Assembly: GCA_009801015.1 (NCBI GenBank)
Contig: VHZZ01008529.1
Span: 15,714 to 37,721 of the forward strand
DNA: 22,008 nucleotides
Origin: Silene noctiflora
Lineage: Eukaryota > Streptophyta > Magnoliopsida > Caryophyllales > Caryophyllaceae
Reading direction: 5' to 3'
Under the pieces are notes generated by a model. That model was not told the DNA's origin. It ran no database searches and was given only the letters and a program-made list of their open reading frames with translations. Shown piece by piece: positions 9,271 through 20,320 of the stretch; position 1 is the stretch's first letter; the number at the start of each line of letters is the position of its first letter. Made by a program: the position numbers and the translations under genes.

Positions 9271-12200
9271 ATGCCTCGTAAAACTAACTACGGATATGAT
9301 TATGACGACGACGATTTTGATGAGTATCAGGATTATGTGGATGACGATGATAAATGTCAGCAGAAAGGTTTGCATTTATTCTTGTAATTTCATGTTTTGT
9401 TGTGTACCCCAACTGTATGTTTTCCAATTCGCAACCGCGTATTCTTTGCTTGTTTCTTGATTATGTGATAACTTGGAAACTTGGGTTCATTTGCTGCTCC
9501 TGGAGTAAACCTACTTTTATGCCCAACTTAGTAACTTATATTCCGAGTACCATTTTAATGACATCTTTGCGGGAGGAGAAGAATTATATAGTCAACTATT
9601 GTGGCTTCTTTTATAATTTCAACTTCCAGAAATTCTATTCCTGCTGTTGGTCATGCCATTAGGCTTTGTAGTAATACATAACAAATGTCGATGAGTTTGA
9701 TGAGTATGAGGATCATGGTAACTTGTTTTCCTGTGATACCTAGTTCTCGTATTTGCACACGAGTAAATTTGACTGTAATGCTCTCTTACTAAACCTAATG
9801 GCTGTTAGATTGAAAGGAGTGACAACTGACAAGAGTGAGTTAGGGCAATCTGGTATTTTCAGCTATAAAGTTAACATTATGAAAGCGTTTTCAAGTAATA
9901 AGCTGCTGTGGTTCATAATGTTTGGTTTGTCGATCGGCAGATATCTCCTTAGTTCTAACAATTTACTGCCCTTTACCTCACTAACAGCCTCAATGTGCAG
10001 GTGAAGCAGCTGCAGTGACTCAGGAGGCAGTTAAGCTCGGAGTATGGCACTGTTCCATCTGTACGTATGATAATGATGAAAATATGACCTCTTGTGAGAT
10101 ATGTGGTGTTCTTCGTTTTCCTCCAACCAATACTGGCAGCAACATTGATAAGGATGCAGGTAAAACAGGATTTCATCGTTTACCTGTTGATAGGGTTTTC
10201 CAAGCATTGTTATCATTTTGTTCTGTATATGTTGGATTACTCTTAGTTTCAACAAGATGTTACAAATAATGACATGATGATGAACAAATAAGTAATCATT
10301 TTCTCCTTGGGAGTGGAAGTAGCATCTTTGTTACAATCCTTACCACTATTTGTGCGGTCGAGCTGTGCGTCTGCTTTTTCCATGTATATGTTTCTTGTTT
10401 AAGTGTTGTTAACCCATGCCTAATCACTGTTATTGACAGTAGTCAATAAGTCGAGTGTTACTAATTGTGGTAAACTGGCATTAGATACCTATTTCTAGGT
10501 CCAATGTAGGTGAATGAGGAGTCTTGGTTTTTATTCTATGTGGGTATCTTGCCAAAAGGAAGGAGCTACTGGCCTATGGGCTCTAAAGATTTTGTCTACT
10601 AGTTAGCTTGGCTTGAATCATCAATGTCTGAGCACTACGTTGTGCTTCGAACTCTTATAAAGTGATTTCGTGTGCAACACGTGTCTCGCAATCTTATAGC
10701 CTTCTAGTATAGGTTTTCTTGTTCAAAGTGGTCTTCATAGATAGATCTCTGTACTGCAGTTGCTGGTGGCGGGAACAAAGATTATGGAGTATCCAAGTTA
10801 GCCAAGGCACTCTTTGCCACAGTTCCTAGTCAGGCACCCAAAAGGGCTGTAGCTTCTCAACCTCAAACTTTTGTAAATGTCACTGGTGATGGCAATGGAT
10901 ACCATAGTAGCGAGAGCACTCAGCGGCTTTGTCATTTGCTCTCTTGTGGTCGGAGTGCTCCTAGTAGCCGCCCCCATACAACTATAGGTCTGCTACCTTT
11001 TTAGTTGAATGATACCTGCATTGGATTAATGTATGAGATCCTGGAAGGCTGGAAACTTAACATCTTTTATCTGGATAATTTCTTATTTTTATGGGTTTTA
11101 TGTCAGCCCCCTTCAAGTTTGATGTTCCGTCACCTGATGATATCATCTCCAATCGGTTGCATTCATCAAAAAAAGGTATGCAATTTGAGGTTCTTAACTT
11201 GTTACCATACTAAATTTTTTGGTCAAATAGGCTTGTTTCTTATTCGAACAACTCGGATATGACCCGTTTCCGGTCTGTTACTTATGCGTATCCACAGTTT
11301 GTCGTATTTTTTTCTTTTCTTCTTTAACTTGCTCTTGCTTTTGTCTCCCTTTTATTCTTTCCACTTATATCATTAGATGAATATACTCACCAACGTAGTA
11401 GAATTACACTTGAGATTTTGGGAGGTTCAGAAGTGTTTAAGGTTCTATTTGGATGGAGGGACGTGGAGTAACTGTGAGGTGAGGGATAAAGATGGGGGTA
11501 GTAAGGTAATTTCTACGGTTTATTTAGTAAATTGATATGGCGGGATCCATTTCCAGCTTACGTGCTAAATTAAAACCTTTCCAATATAGGAAAGAATTGT
11601 TAAAGAAAAATACCGTCTTCCCTCCTCTTTCCGTTTAACCTATAAACTAAGCTTAAAGCTTGAGAATCCTGGTGTTTTTGTGTTGATTGGTGGTCTAAAA
11701 ATACTTCAAAGTATAATAGAAAATAACTCTTGTCCTCCTGCTTTGCCTACTTCCTGGACTTGTATAGCTCTCACAAATCCATCATTTCTTCCTTTTCTCC
11801 CTGGTGTAGAGTTCCTTTCAATCTTCTTAATCTTTTTCATAACTCGTGATTATAATGCATCTTCAAGCTAACTCTCAATGTATTTAATTTTATTCAGGAG
11901 GTTCAGTGGGTCCACCAGGCTTTGCTTTAAAGAATGATTCCACAACAACAGAGTCTAGTGTGAGACAGACTGATGTTAATATTACATCTACAGGAAGAAC
12001 AGATCCTTTGGAAGAGATCAGTTTCTCCTCAACATCGGATGTGTTCAGGAACATTGATGTTGTTGATGGTCCGCCAAGCTCTGTAAGATCTGATACCTTC
12101 TCTACAAGGAAACCAAAATCCAATAGTAACATGGCAGAGAGTAGCTCTTTTGCAAGAGAAGAAGACCCTGAGAGTGTTTCCAGTGGCTTGGAGGATATGT

Positions 12201-15200
12201 CTTTGAACAGCAAGCCTGGATCCTCCAAACCTATTCTTCCTAAAAAGTCCCTTGCACAGTACAAACCTGAGAAGTGGATGCTACCTGAGAAAGAAAGCAG
12301 TCTTATGTCTCACCTAAATCTTGCCATTGTGAGTTATCTTCTGTGAAACATCTTTTCTCTGGTGCTATTTGTTTTTGAGCATACAAGTATAATCTCGTTG
12401 CCCCTCTCACAGGTTGGCCATGTTGATTCAGGGAAGTCCACTCTGTCAGGAAGACTCTTACACCTTTTAGGGCAGATATCTCAGAAGCAAATGCACAAGT
12501 TTGAGAAAGAAGCAAGGCAACATGTGAGTCATAAATAAAGCTCTTTTTCTATAACAATGGAACCTGCAGCCTTTACTTTTGGTGCGCATTTTAGTAAATT
12601 CGTGGGTATACGCAATAGCCTATAAACCACGTATACAACAACACCAGTCAGAGGGTGGCAGGCTCTAATTCGGGAGTGAATAGTATCATGCCAAATTGCT
12701 TTCGCAAGGGTTTGAACCCCATACCCATAAGCCATTCCTTCATGTTTGTTTATTGGGAAAGGGCTCATAGGATATGTTTGTTTTACTAGGGAAAGGGCTC
12801 ATTTGCTTACGCCTGGGCTTTGGACGAGAGTGCTGAAGAAAGGGTACGGGGAATAACCATGACAGTTGCTGTTGCTTATTTCAACACTAAAAATTACCAC
12901 GTGGTTTTGATGGACTCTCCAGGCCATAAAGACTTTGTCCCAAATATGATTTCTGGAACAACCCAGGCAGACTCAGCAATTCTTGTTCTAGATGCCTCAA
13001 TTGGTGCATATGAAACGGGTATGGATATTGCTGGGGGACAATCACGAGAGCATGCGCAGCTTGTTCGTAGTTATGGTGTTGATCAAGTTATAGTTGCTAT
13101 CAACAAAATGGATGTTGTGGCATACTCAAAAGAACGATTTGATCTAATTAAGCAGCAGGTTGGATCGTTTCTTCGTCATTGTGGTTTTAAAGACTCTTCC
13201 GTTTTCTGGATTCCTGTCAGTGCAATGGAAAATCAAAATCTGGTGGCTTCTGCTTCTGATGTACGTCTAAATTCGTGGTGAGTGAAATGCTATGTTTTTT
13301 ACGCTATTGTTTTACAATTCTTCAACTTTCTGTTATAGTTTGCCTCACTGCCCTAGCATTGGATAACAAGGCCTGAGATTAGAGTTTATACCAAAAACTT
13401 CAATTCAGTCCAAAAAGTCGTCTGGAACTGGCAGTCAGATCAACAAGGATATATTGTACATTTATATCCAATCCATGTAACATTGTACTGGACGATTAAC
13501 ACCTTGACGCTTGTACGGTTATTTGATTATTATTCTCTGCATTGATTTGCCGGGCAGGCCATGTTAGTAGCTTGATTCAAACAAAATAATTTGATTGTTA
13601 CTCCATTATAATTATAATTAATTTTTATTTTTGTACAAATTACCACTATCAATTGATTTTTTTGTATCTAAGTTTGTATAAACAGAAAATAAAAAATAAA
13701 AAGTTTCTTGTTTTTATGACTTTTATACCTACCAGTTTAGATCAATCATTTTTCATGTTCCCCTTCACTTTTTTCCTGTTTTATTTTCTCTCATTGTATA
13801 TTTAAGTGAGCCACTAGTCAGTGACGGTTCAAAAGAAGATTTATGTCAGCTGACCCCAAATCGTTTTGAGATTAAGGCTCTGATGTTGTGGTGGCGGTGA
13901 AGTGGGCTGTTCATTACTTCTTGTAAATTTCCATATGTTAGCTTGCTGTTGGATAGCAGTATAAATGATTTATGACCATTAATGGTCAATTGTGACATTT
14001 GTGAGTGTTTGAATATCGTACTTTTGAAAAGTTGAGTGCGATTTTCATCAATGAATACATCGAATATTAACACACTTGTGGAATGACTTCTGGTGAAATT
14101 ATGATAAAACTCCTGGGCTAACTAATTGAGATGATTTGCAGGTACGACGGGCCTAATCTTTTAGATGCAATAGATAAGCTGCATCCTCCTAAAAGAGACT
14201 ACGAAAAACCTCTTCTCATGCCTATTTGTGATGTTGTCAAGACACGGTCTACGGCTCAGATTTCACCATGTGGTAAATTGGAAGCTGGAGCCCTTCGAAA
14301 TGGAAGCAAGGTATGTGTGTCTGCATGTGATTAAGAATATGGGAGTAATCATCTAAATCACGCTCTCCTAGAATATTGGATATGTATTAGTGGAATAGGC
14401 TTTGTTACTTGAATTCTTCACTTTTGTTGTCATCTTTGTGTCTGACATGACACTAGGGATATGAGTTTGGAATCCATACACTATCCTTATTAACCTGACA
14501 CTTCTAGCACAAACGCGACAAAGAGCTCTGATGTCAGAACAAATAGAGTGATGGTGCATGAAGTGTTTCGTAGGATTTTTATCTATCTTAAGCCATATGT
14601 CTCAAACATATCTCTACTTCACTTGTGAAAACTCTAAATACTTCATTAACAACATTAGCCCAGTGCCTCTATGGCTCTCGCAAATTGCAATGTAGGGGGG
14701 GGTTCGGATGTACGCAACCTTACCCTTGTGTTAGCAATACAAAGAGGTTGCTTCCGAATGACCTAAGATGAAAATTGCGTCGAGAACTGCATTGGAGGAC
14801 CACTACTCACAAGAGCGAGAAACACATCCACTTTAGTGAGCCATTTTGATTTATTCCATCATAATCACCAAGAATAATGAGTCTTTGGCTCCACTGGAAT
14901 TCAATCTTTCGATTAAAATTAATGGCTTAAATTTTAAGATGTGTCCCTTTATTTGTGCCCTTATTTTTTGACTGAATCCTCGTGTCCCGAAACGAGGAGT
15001 TATTTTGGCATCTGAAGGATTGAAAACTCCTGGCGAGTGTTTTCTAGGAGGCACTCAGATACATGTTAGTACCCATGGTATTAGATCTCGGCTTGAGATT
15101 TATCTTGAAATCGCTTGTGGCAGCCTTATCAGTTATCACACCTTCTCTATAAATGCGGTTGATATGGTTTGAAATTATAGTTTCAGTAACCTCCGAAAAC

Positions 15201-16823
15201 TTGATGATTTCGGTAGCGATGTTTTAAACCATACTAGTACCGGAGTCCGAGTGACTTAGAAGTAGCAGTGCAGTACACAATAACTTTTGAAGTTCGGAAA
15301 TGTGTTGTCTTATAAAATTCTCGAGTCACCTTAAATCTTGTGATATTCTGTTTTAGTGGTGTCGAAGACTCACTATTCTTTATCTTTGGAACATGATCGA
15401 TCAAAGCAAAATTGGCTCATGAAACTATGTCACTTCCGATGCTATTTATTCTATGCAATGTTTTACTCAAATCTATTTGTTGGTCATTCATAAACCACGT
15501 GCGTGCTTTTAACGTGGTGTAATGTTTAATACATCCTAAATATGCTGTGTTATATCATGAATTAACTGCTTCTTAACTTTTTTTATGATCACATTCAANT
15601 TGGATGCAGGTTTTAGTTATGCCCTTGGGAGATGTAGCAATTGTACGCTCTATTGAGTGCAACTCCCAGTCTTGTACTGTCGCAAGGGCAGGGCAGAATG
15701 TTGCTGTTGTTCTACAAGGAATCGATGCTACTCACGTCAAAGCAGGAGGAGTGCTGTGTCATCCTGATTTTCGTGTTAGGGTTGCTTCTCACTTAGAGTT
15801 AAAGATTCTTGTTCTCGATGTGAAAATCCCGATTCTGATTGGTTCCCAGGTGAATGTTAGATCTAGTTGCCAGTATGACTTGATCCCAAATATATCGCTT
15901 CGTTTTCTGTATAAAACAGCTGTTGCTTTCCAAGGCAGCCGAATATACGTTCTATAGAGAGTATTCCCTCCGTCTCAACGGATAGGTTTACATTTGCTTT
16001 ATACACGAAGATCAACAATTCCTTTCGATCTCCAGCTTAATTCTTCACCCCCTAATCAATTTTTTATCCTCTCTCATCCTACATCTTTTTTACCATCTTC
16101 CAACTTGAAAAAAACCCCGTAATTTTATGGATTTTAAAATATAAAATTCTTTTCCATCAGTAACAATCATCCATATCTTTTCTGAAAGGCCTCTTTATTC
16201 TTATTCTTTTTAATTTGAATCCCTTTTGTATTGTTCTATTTCCTATTACGTTCTCTCTCTCCTGTCGAATGTTAGAATACGTACACTATTGACCGTGACA
16301 GAGGGAGTAACATTGTAGCAATTTTTATATATTTTGACATGTATGGATGGATGATTACTCGGAGCATTACTGTGAGAATAACTTGTATAAAAAAACAAAG
16401 ATAGTTGCTAATCATGCAGATTTGAAATGTTAGGTGGAATTCCACATTCACCATGCAAAAGAAGCTGCTCGAGTTGTAAAGATAGTGTCATTGCTCGATC
16501 CCAGAACCGGAAAGGAGACAAAGAAGGCACCTCGCCACCTTTTAGCAAAGCAAAGTGCTGTAATCGAGGTTAGTGGTTAAACATTAATCCAGTTGTGAGT
16601 GTTTCATTGAGTCCATATTGGAAAAAGTTTGGAAAATTCTAAACCCTGTTACAAATTTCAATAAATAACAGTTACTCCGTATTTTTTCCAGGTAGCTTTG
16701 CTAGGAGAAGTTTGTGTTGAGGATTTTTCTAGCTATAAAGCTCTTGGACGAGTTTTCCTACGGCAATCTGGAAGAACCATAGCAGCCGGTGTTGTGACCC
16801 GAGTATACGAAGATCAAAAGTGA
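9271..16823 (+). CDS. HBS1: HBS1, EF1A-like ribosome-rescue GTPase (11 exons)
   Basis: Cytosolic translational GTPase that, with Pelota/Dom34, recognises stalled ribosomes in no-go and nonstop mRNA decay. Exons: 9271-9367, 10001-10159, 10760-10987, 11107-11175, 11898-12328, 12413-12523, 12790-13277, 14142-14310, 15610-15849, 16434-16568 and 16692-16823. All introns are GT-AG and phases match, giving 752 residues. The start MPRKTNYGYDYDDDDFDEY is an acidic N-terminus. A RanBP2-type zinc finger spans 47-71 (Cys 50, 53, 64, 67). A Ser-rich linker (72-328) contains PFKFDVPSPDD (exon 4) and KPEKWMLPEKESS. The GTPase domain has G1 GHVDSGKS 330-337, G2 Thr388 in RGIT, G3 DSPGH 407-411, G4 NKMD 470-473 and G5 SAM 509-511. 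EF1A-type domains II and III follow (about 540-752). All GTPase motifs are intact, so the gene is probably functional. The GHVDSGKS P-loop plus the zinc finger separate it from EF1A and eRF3. An unresolved base (N, 15599) lies in intron 8. Confidence 0.95.
9695..9717 (+). repeat. Partial copy of HBS1 exon 1 inside intron 1
   Basis: TTTGATGAGTATGAGGATCATG repeats exon 1 at 9315-9337 (TTTGATGAGTATCAGGATTATG) with two differences. It is followed by a possible donor (CATG|GTAACT) in the phase that exon 2 accepts. No acceptor upstream keeps the frame open, so it reads as a decayed or cryptic duplicate exon. Confidence 0.55.
11441..11640. mobile_element. Possible small MITE in HBS1 intron 4
   Basis: The left sequence GGTTCTATTTGGATGGAGGGA resembles the reverse complement of the right end, GGTTAAACGGAAAGAGGAGGGA, imperfectly. 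No clean target-site duplication was found, so this remains tentative. Confidence 0.3.
12742..12802 (+). repeat. Tandem duplication across the intron 6 3' splice site
   Basis: ATGTTTGTTTATTGGGAAAG plus GGCTCAT (12742-12768) is repeated as ATGTTTGTTTTACTAGGGAA plus AGGGCTCAT (12774-12802). The second copy holds the real acceptor (CTAG|GGAAAGG) and the first 13 bases of exon 7. The first copy lacks the AG (TTGGG), so it is a near-perfect but inactive decoy site. Confidence 0.65.
14641..14776 (-). mobile_element. SINE remnant (Au-like body) in HBS1 intron 8
   Basis: On the minus strand the segment reads GGAAGCAACCTCTTTGTATT, then GGGTAAGGTTGCGTACATCC, then GAGAGCC and CACTGGGCTAATGTTGTT. This is the recognisable body and GTTGTT-type tail of widespread plant tRNA-derived SINEs (GGTAAGGCTGCGTACA core). 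The tRNA-like head with the Pol III boxes should lie at higher coordinates but is too degraded to define. It is antisense to HBS1. Confidence 0.6.
15964..16307. mobile_element. Stowaway MITE in HBS1 intron 9
   Basis: The left end TTCCCTCCGTCTCAACGGATAG and the right end, read in reverse as CTCCCTCTGTCACGGTCAATAG, match the plant Stowaway (Tc1/mariner) TIR consensus. TA dinucleotides flank at 15962-15963 and 16308-16309 as the target duplication. It is about 344 bp and non-coding. It lies about 125 bases upstream of exon 10 and leaves the splice acceptor intact. Confidence 0.88.
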
Positions 16824-17524
16824 GAAGGTAGAATGACCCAGTATTTGTACATTTACATTTGTCATTAAGTTTTAATACTATCAGTTTCAAGATTCGGGCA
16901 TAGTTAGAAACACACAGCAGTCAAATGACCCGTCAGGGTTTTATTTTAAGCAATTTGATACAGGTCAGAAAATGGCAACACGTTTAATAGTTGCAAGTTT
17001 TGTAATCGTCGGTGAAACATTATTTTCGAATGATGTATTGATGGTGGCATGACCTCAACTTCTTGTTACGCTAAATGCCACTCTAACTTGTAATTATGTC
17101 TATTTCAATGGTTTTTTTTCTCTTAATTCCGATTTGAGCAATTCTACAGTAAAATCATCTTTCTGTATGACACCATTAAAAGTAACTACGGAATACTTTA
17201 TGTTTGGAAAGTAACTTAAACATGATAAGAGTTATTTGGAAAATTTAAGTTAGTTTTCTACGTATAGTAGAATTTTTACTCCCACTTTTAAATGGATTTG
17301 CTGTTGACAATCAATTAAAGAAGTTATTAGAAATGCTAGGGCAACTAATTTTCTTTTTTCCTTTCTTTTGTTGATTTGAATTGTAGTCGTTAAAAAGTAA
17401 GCATTGTTTACCTTCGTTTCAATACCATCTCGCAAAATAGATTGTTGGTTTTTGGTATCGGCTCAAAAACTTTACTAGCTCGTTGGTGGTAGTATTTCGG
17501 GTTGTTAAGTTGTGTGGCAAAAAC
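16824..17524 (+). other. HBS1 3' UTR and downstream spacer
   Basis: Non-coding sequence after the HBS1 stop. No canonical AATAAA is evident in the first 300 bases, so the polyadenylation site cannot be placed. Nothing else gene-like is seen. Confidence 0.45.
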
Positions 17525-17527
17525 TAA

Positions 17528-17829
17528 GGGCTTGCCTAGAATCCATGGAATAATCAAGGGATAAAATCTAATTGGGTGATAATTACTGGGGAAGTTAATT
17601 ACTTGGGTAATTAATTCCCTAATGATAGGTTTGACATATAAGAGTAATAATTACTGAGGAGCTGTTTTACTCCCATAATCATTACCCAAGGGGGGTAATG
17701 TATTACCCCTTCATGAGGATAATAGATTCGGGAGGTGAATAATTACTCTCATACCAAACATGAAAAATGCACCTTACATATCACTCCCCTATTCATTTCC
17801 CCCCTTTTACCCTCAATCCAAGCAAGTCC
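17528..17829. mobile_element. Tourist-like (PIF/Harbinger) MITE
   Basis: 302-bp element with TIRs GGGCTTGCCTAGAATCC (left) and GGACTTGCTTGGATTGAGG (right, reversed). It is flanked by the 3-bp TAA duplication at 17525-17527 and 17830-17832. Internal complementary stretches such as TAATTACTTGGGTAATTAAT add secondary structure. The TWA target duplication and G-rich TIR start fit PIF/Harbinger. There is no coding sequence. Confidence 0.8.
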
Positions 17830-17832
17830 TAA

Positions 17833-18179
17833 GTAAAATCAAAGATTTGGTGAAGTTGTGTAGGCCGTTTCAAAATCTTATTAGATCCCAAGTGTAAGAT
17901 AAGGCGAGTAATTGTCGCCAAAATGATACATAATATAATGACTATTCAATTGAGGATTCCGTGAGCCCCCTTATATAATATACTCTTTCTGTTGTTACAT
18001 ATTCACGATTAATTGAACCAATTGTTAGTCGAAAATGAATTTCTTCAATTGTACCTTTTTTTGGCCTTTTGCATTCACGATAAGTCGTCTACGTTCTCAT
18101 ATAAAAGAGGATAATCTAATCCTTATAACTGCATTTGTGAGAACTTAATCAAACAATTGTTATGTGTACGACATTAGGG
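17833..18179. other. Spacer between MITE and LINE
   Basis: AT-rich sequence with no gene recognised. AAACAATTGTTATG near 18151 may be the 5' target-site duplication of the following LINE. Confidence 0.4.
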
Positions 18180-19993
18180 ATTCGGTTATCCATTAGTAAC
18201 GTCTAGCTGGTTGGAACACTAAGCACCTTTCGTTAGTTGGTCAGGCTACTCTCATACAATCTACTCTATCAACAATGGCAAATTATAGCATGCAATTGAC
18301 AAATATTCCGAGGTCAACTTGCGATTCTTTAGACTGAATGACACTTCGTTTCTAATGGGGAGGAGACGAGAATACAAAGAAAATACATTTCATTTCTTGG
18401 AAAACTGTGCAAAAACCAAAATCATCCGGAGGCCTAAACTTTACTTCCTCAAGACAGGCCAATGTCACTTTCTTGACCAGATTAGGTTGGCAAGCTCTGG
18501 CAGAACAACATAGTCTTTGGGTTCGGGTCTTACGGGCTAAATATTGCAATGGGAGATGTGACATCGACATATTCAAGCCTAAGACTAATATACAAATGTT
18601 TAGGCATGGATATCGCCTCAAGCCAAAGTCATAAAAAGAAGATACAACCTCACCCGTGGAAAATGGGAGGACCCTCTTTTGGGATCATTCTTGGGTTGTA
18701 GGTGGTTGTCTAGCTGACATCCCGGACTTATTATTGGGAGCTACTGTTAGCGATATGTGGAGCGAAGAGTCGGGGCGGAAGTGGGATCTATTTGCGAACT
18801 TCCTTCCTCGGGAGAGTCTTCTAAAAATCGCTTCATATTCTCTTTCTCCTGATCCTAACATTGATGATGCCCTCTATTGGAACGATACCTCTCATGAGAA
18901 ATTCTCCATTAAATCTACTCTAAGCATAATCTAATCCCTTGACCCTCTTCCTGAGATTAATCTGGTTTAATGGCACACTATTTGGAAATTTCCCGTTCAT
19001 CAACGTAATTAAATTTTTCACTTGGCTTGCTTTCCATGCTAGATTAATGTGCAATAATATTATTTGAGTTAGACACAATCTTTCCAATAACTCTCTTTGC
19101 CCTCGTCTCTCTGCTCATGAGTGCACGGATCATTTGCTTCACCCGTATCTCAAGCTATATGGAATCGAGCAAGTGACCCCGTTTCCTACCCTCTTTTTTT
19201 TCTCTATTCTTTTGTGGATTTTGATGAATGATAGCAATAGTTTCTCTTGAAATCGTCTGATTGGCTAATGAAATTCGTAATCACATATTGGTGGATTTGG
19301 AGGTGAAGAAACAATATTGTATTTGAGATTGTATCCATCCTTCTCATTTCTTACGACAATTCATCTCTAAAACGGTATTTGAAAATTTTTCGCAATTCAC
19401 TCCTTCTCCTAGTTCAACCCATAAAAAAGTGTACATTACGCGGCACCCTCCTCCCCAAAGGTGGTCCCTTCTCAATACCAATGGTGCTTCGAAAGGTAAC
19501 TCAGGGCCTACGGGTGTGGAGGTATTTTGAGAGAGTTTCAGGTAACTTTGCCATGGCCTATGATTTCTTGTGCGGTTTTTGTTCCTCGATGAGAGCTGAA
19601 ATGCTAATATTTATTAACCGGAGTATAAAAAGCAAGAAACCTTCATATTGACAAATTATTTGTGCACATGGATAATGCTACACGTGTGAAGCTTGTTCTA
19701 GAGGATCTATTAGTCAGTAATGGATTACGACATATCATCCAACGATTCAAGAGCTAATTCAGGAAGGAGGATGGATTGTTCGACTTCAACATATTTTTAG
19801 AGAAATTAACCGAGCACGTGACCGGGTTGCCAATCAAAGTGTTGATTCTCGCACGAGGGTTACATATCTCGACGCTCCTCCTAGTCCACTTCAGTCCATT
19901 CTACGCAAGGATCTACTTGGTGTAGCTCTTTCGGAGTTGTGTCTAGTTATTTTGTTTTAATTATCGAATCGGGTTTTACCCTCTTATGTACAG
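18180..19993 (+). pseudogene. L1-type LINE, 5'-truncated, RT C-terminus + zf-RVT + RNase H
   Basis: Decayed ORF2 end of a plant L1-type non-LTR retrotransposon. Recognisable blocks are RLAGWNTKHLSLVGQATLIQ (18200-18259), then MQLTNIPRSTCDSLD (about 18290), then WGGDENTKKIHFISW (about 18355-18400) and VQKPKSSGGLNF (about 18405-18440). Further on are LWVRVLRAKYC (about 18516-18548), TLFWDHSWVVGG (about 18670) and HEKFSIKS (about 18895-18920). The zf-RVT region follows with FFTWLAFHARLMCN (about 19014) and WWIWRWRNNIVFE (about 19290-19327). An RNase H-like tail reads SSMRAEML and VHMDNAT and ends QSILRKDLLGVALSELCLVI near 19955. Multiple stops and frameshifts (for example TGA near 18333) prevent expression. 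The 3' end near TATGTACAGAAA lacks a long poly(A). AAACAATT at 19994 may be the matching target duplication. Confidence 0.87.
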
Positions 19994-20099
19994 AAACAAT
20001 TATTCATAATAGTTGGGTAAAAAATAACATGCGACATTTATCCATTGACTTGAAAATAAATATGATCAGCACCAAACTACTATAATTATTAAATTTGAC

Positions 20100-20171
20100 G
20101 GTTAAGCGTGCTTGGCTGGGAGTGGTCTTAGGATGGGTTAAGCGTGCTTGGCTGGGAGTAGTCTTAGAATG
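20100..20171 (+). repeat. 36-bp tandem duplication of the 5S A-box region
   Basis: GGTTAAGCGTGCTTGGCTGG and the next 16 bases occur twice back to back (20100-20135 and 20136-20171) with two differences (AGTGGTC/AGTAGTC and GGATG/GAATG). The unit contains the Pol III A box; only the second copy runs on into the C box. Confidence 0.85.
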
Positions 20172-20320
20172 AGTGACCTCCTAGGAAGGTTTCCGGGATG
20201 CGCATGAGTGAGGACAAAATGCGCTGAAAAGGACCCGTGTTGATTTGTGGGCATGTACACAGCCTGACAAGCTACCGTGAGTGACCGCTCCCGACCCTAG
20301 GTTTGGGCCGGGGTGTTATA
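20100..20320 (+). mobile_element. LTR fragment with 5S rRNA-derived sequence (Cassandra-like)
   Basis: GTTAAGCGTGCTTGG and a degenerate GAATGAGTGACCTCCTAGGA (20167-20186) correspond to the A-box and C-box half of plant 5S rRNA. The 3' portion continues to GGGCCGGGGTGTTATA, a typical end of LTRs in plant Cassandra-type TRIM elements that carry 5S sequence (TGTAACACC...GGTGTTACA). The next bases, GGGAGCATCC, look like a Met-tRNA primer binding site that has lost its first part (GGTATCAGAGC expected). The LTR is 5'-truncated. It is not a functional 5S gene, since its first half is absent. Confidence 0.65.

Noticed and set aside
11890-12264. 124-codon minus-strand frame
   Set aside because: Antisense of HBS1 exon 5, whose frame and splice phases fit the gene.
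12700-12740. tRNA-like B box (GGTTCAAACC on the minus strand) in HBS1 intron 6
   Set aside because: An A-box-like TGGCTTATGGG lies only a few bases away instead of about 30, and no cloverleaf or SINE body could be built.
15599-15599. Unresolved base N just before the exon 9 acceptor
   Set aside because: A sequencing ambiguity in the intron, 11 bases before the exon; the acceptor GCAG is intact, so it does not affect the gene model.
20136-20200. Functional 5S rRNA gene
   Set aside because: Only the second half of 5S is present, with an internal duplication and changes in the C box, and it is followed by an LTR-type end.
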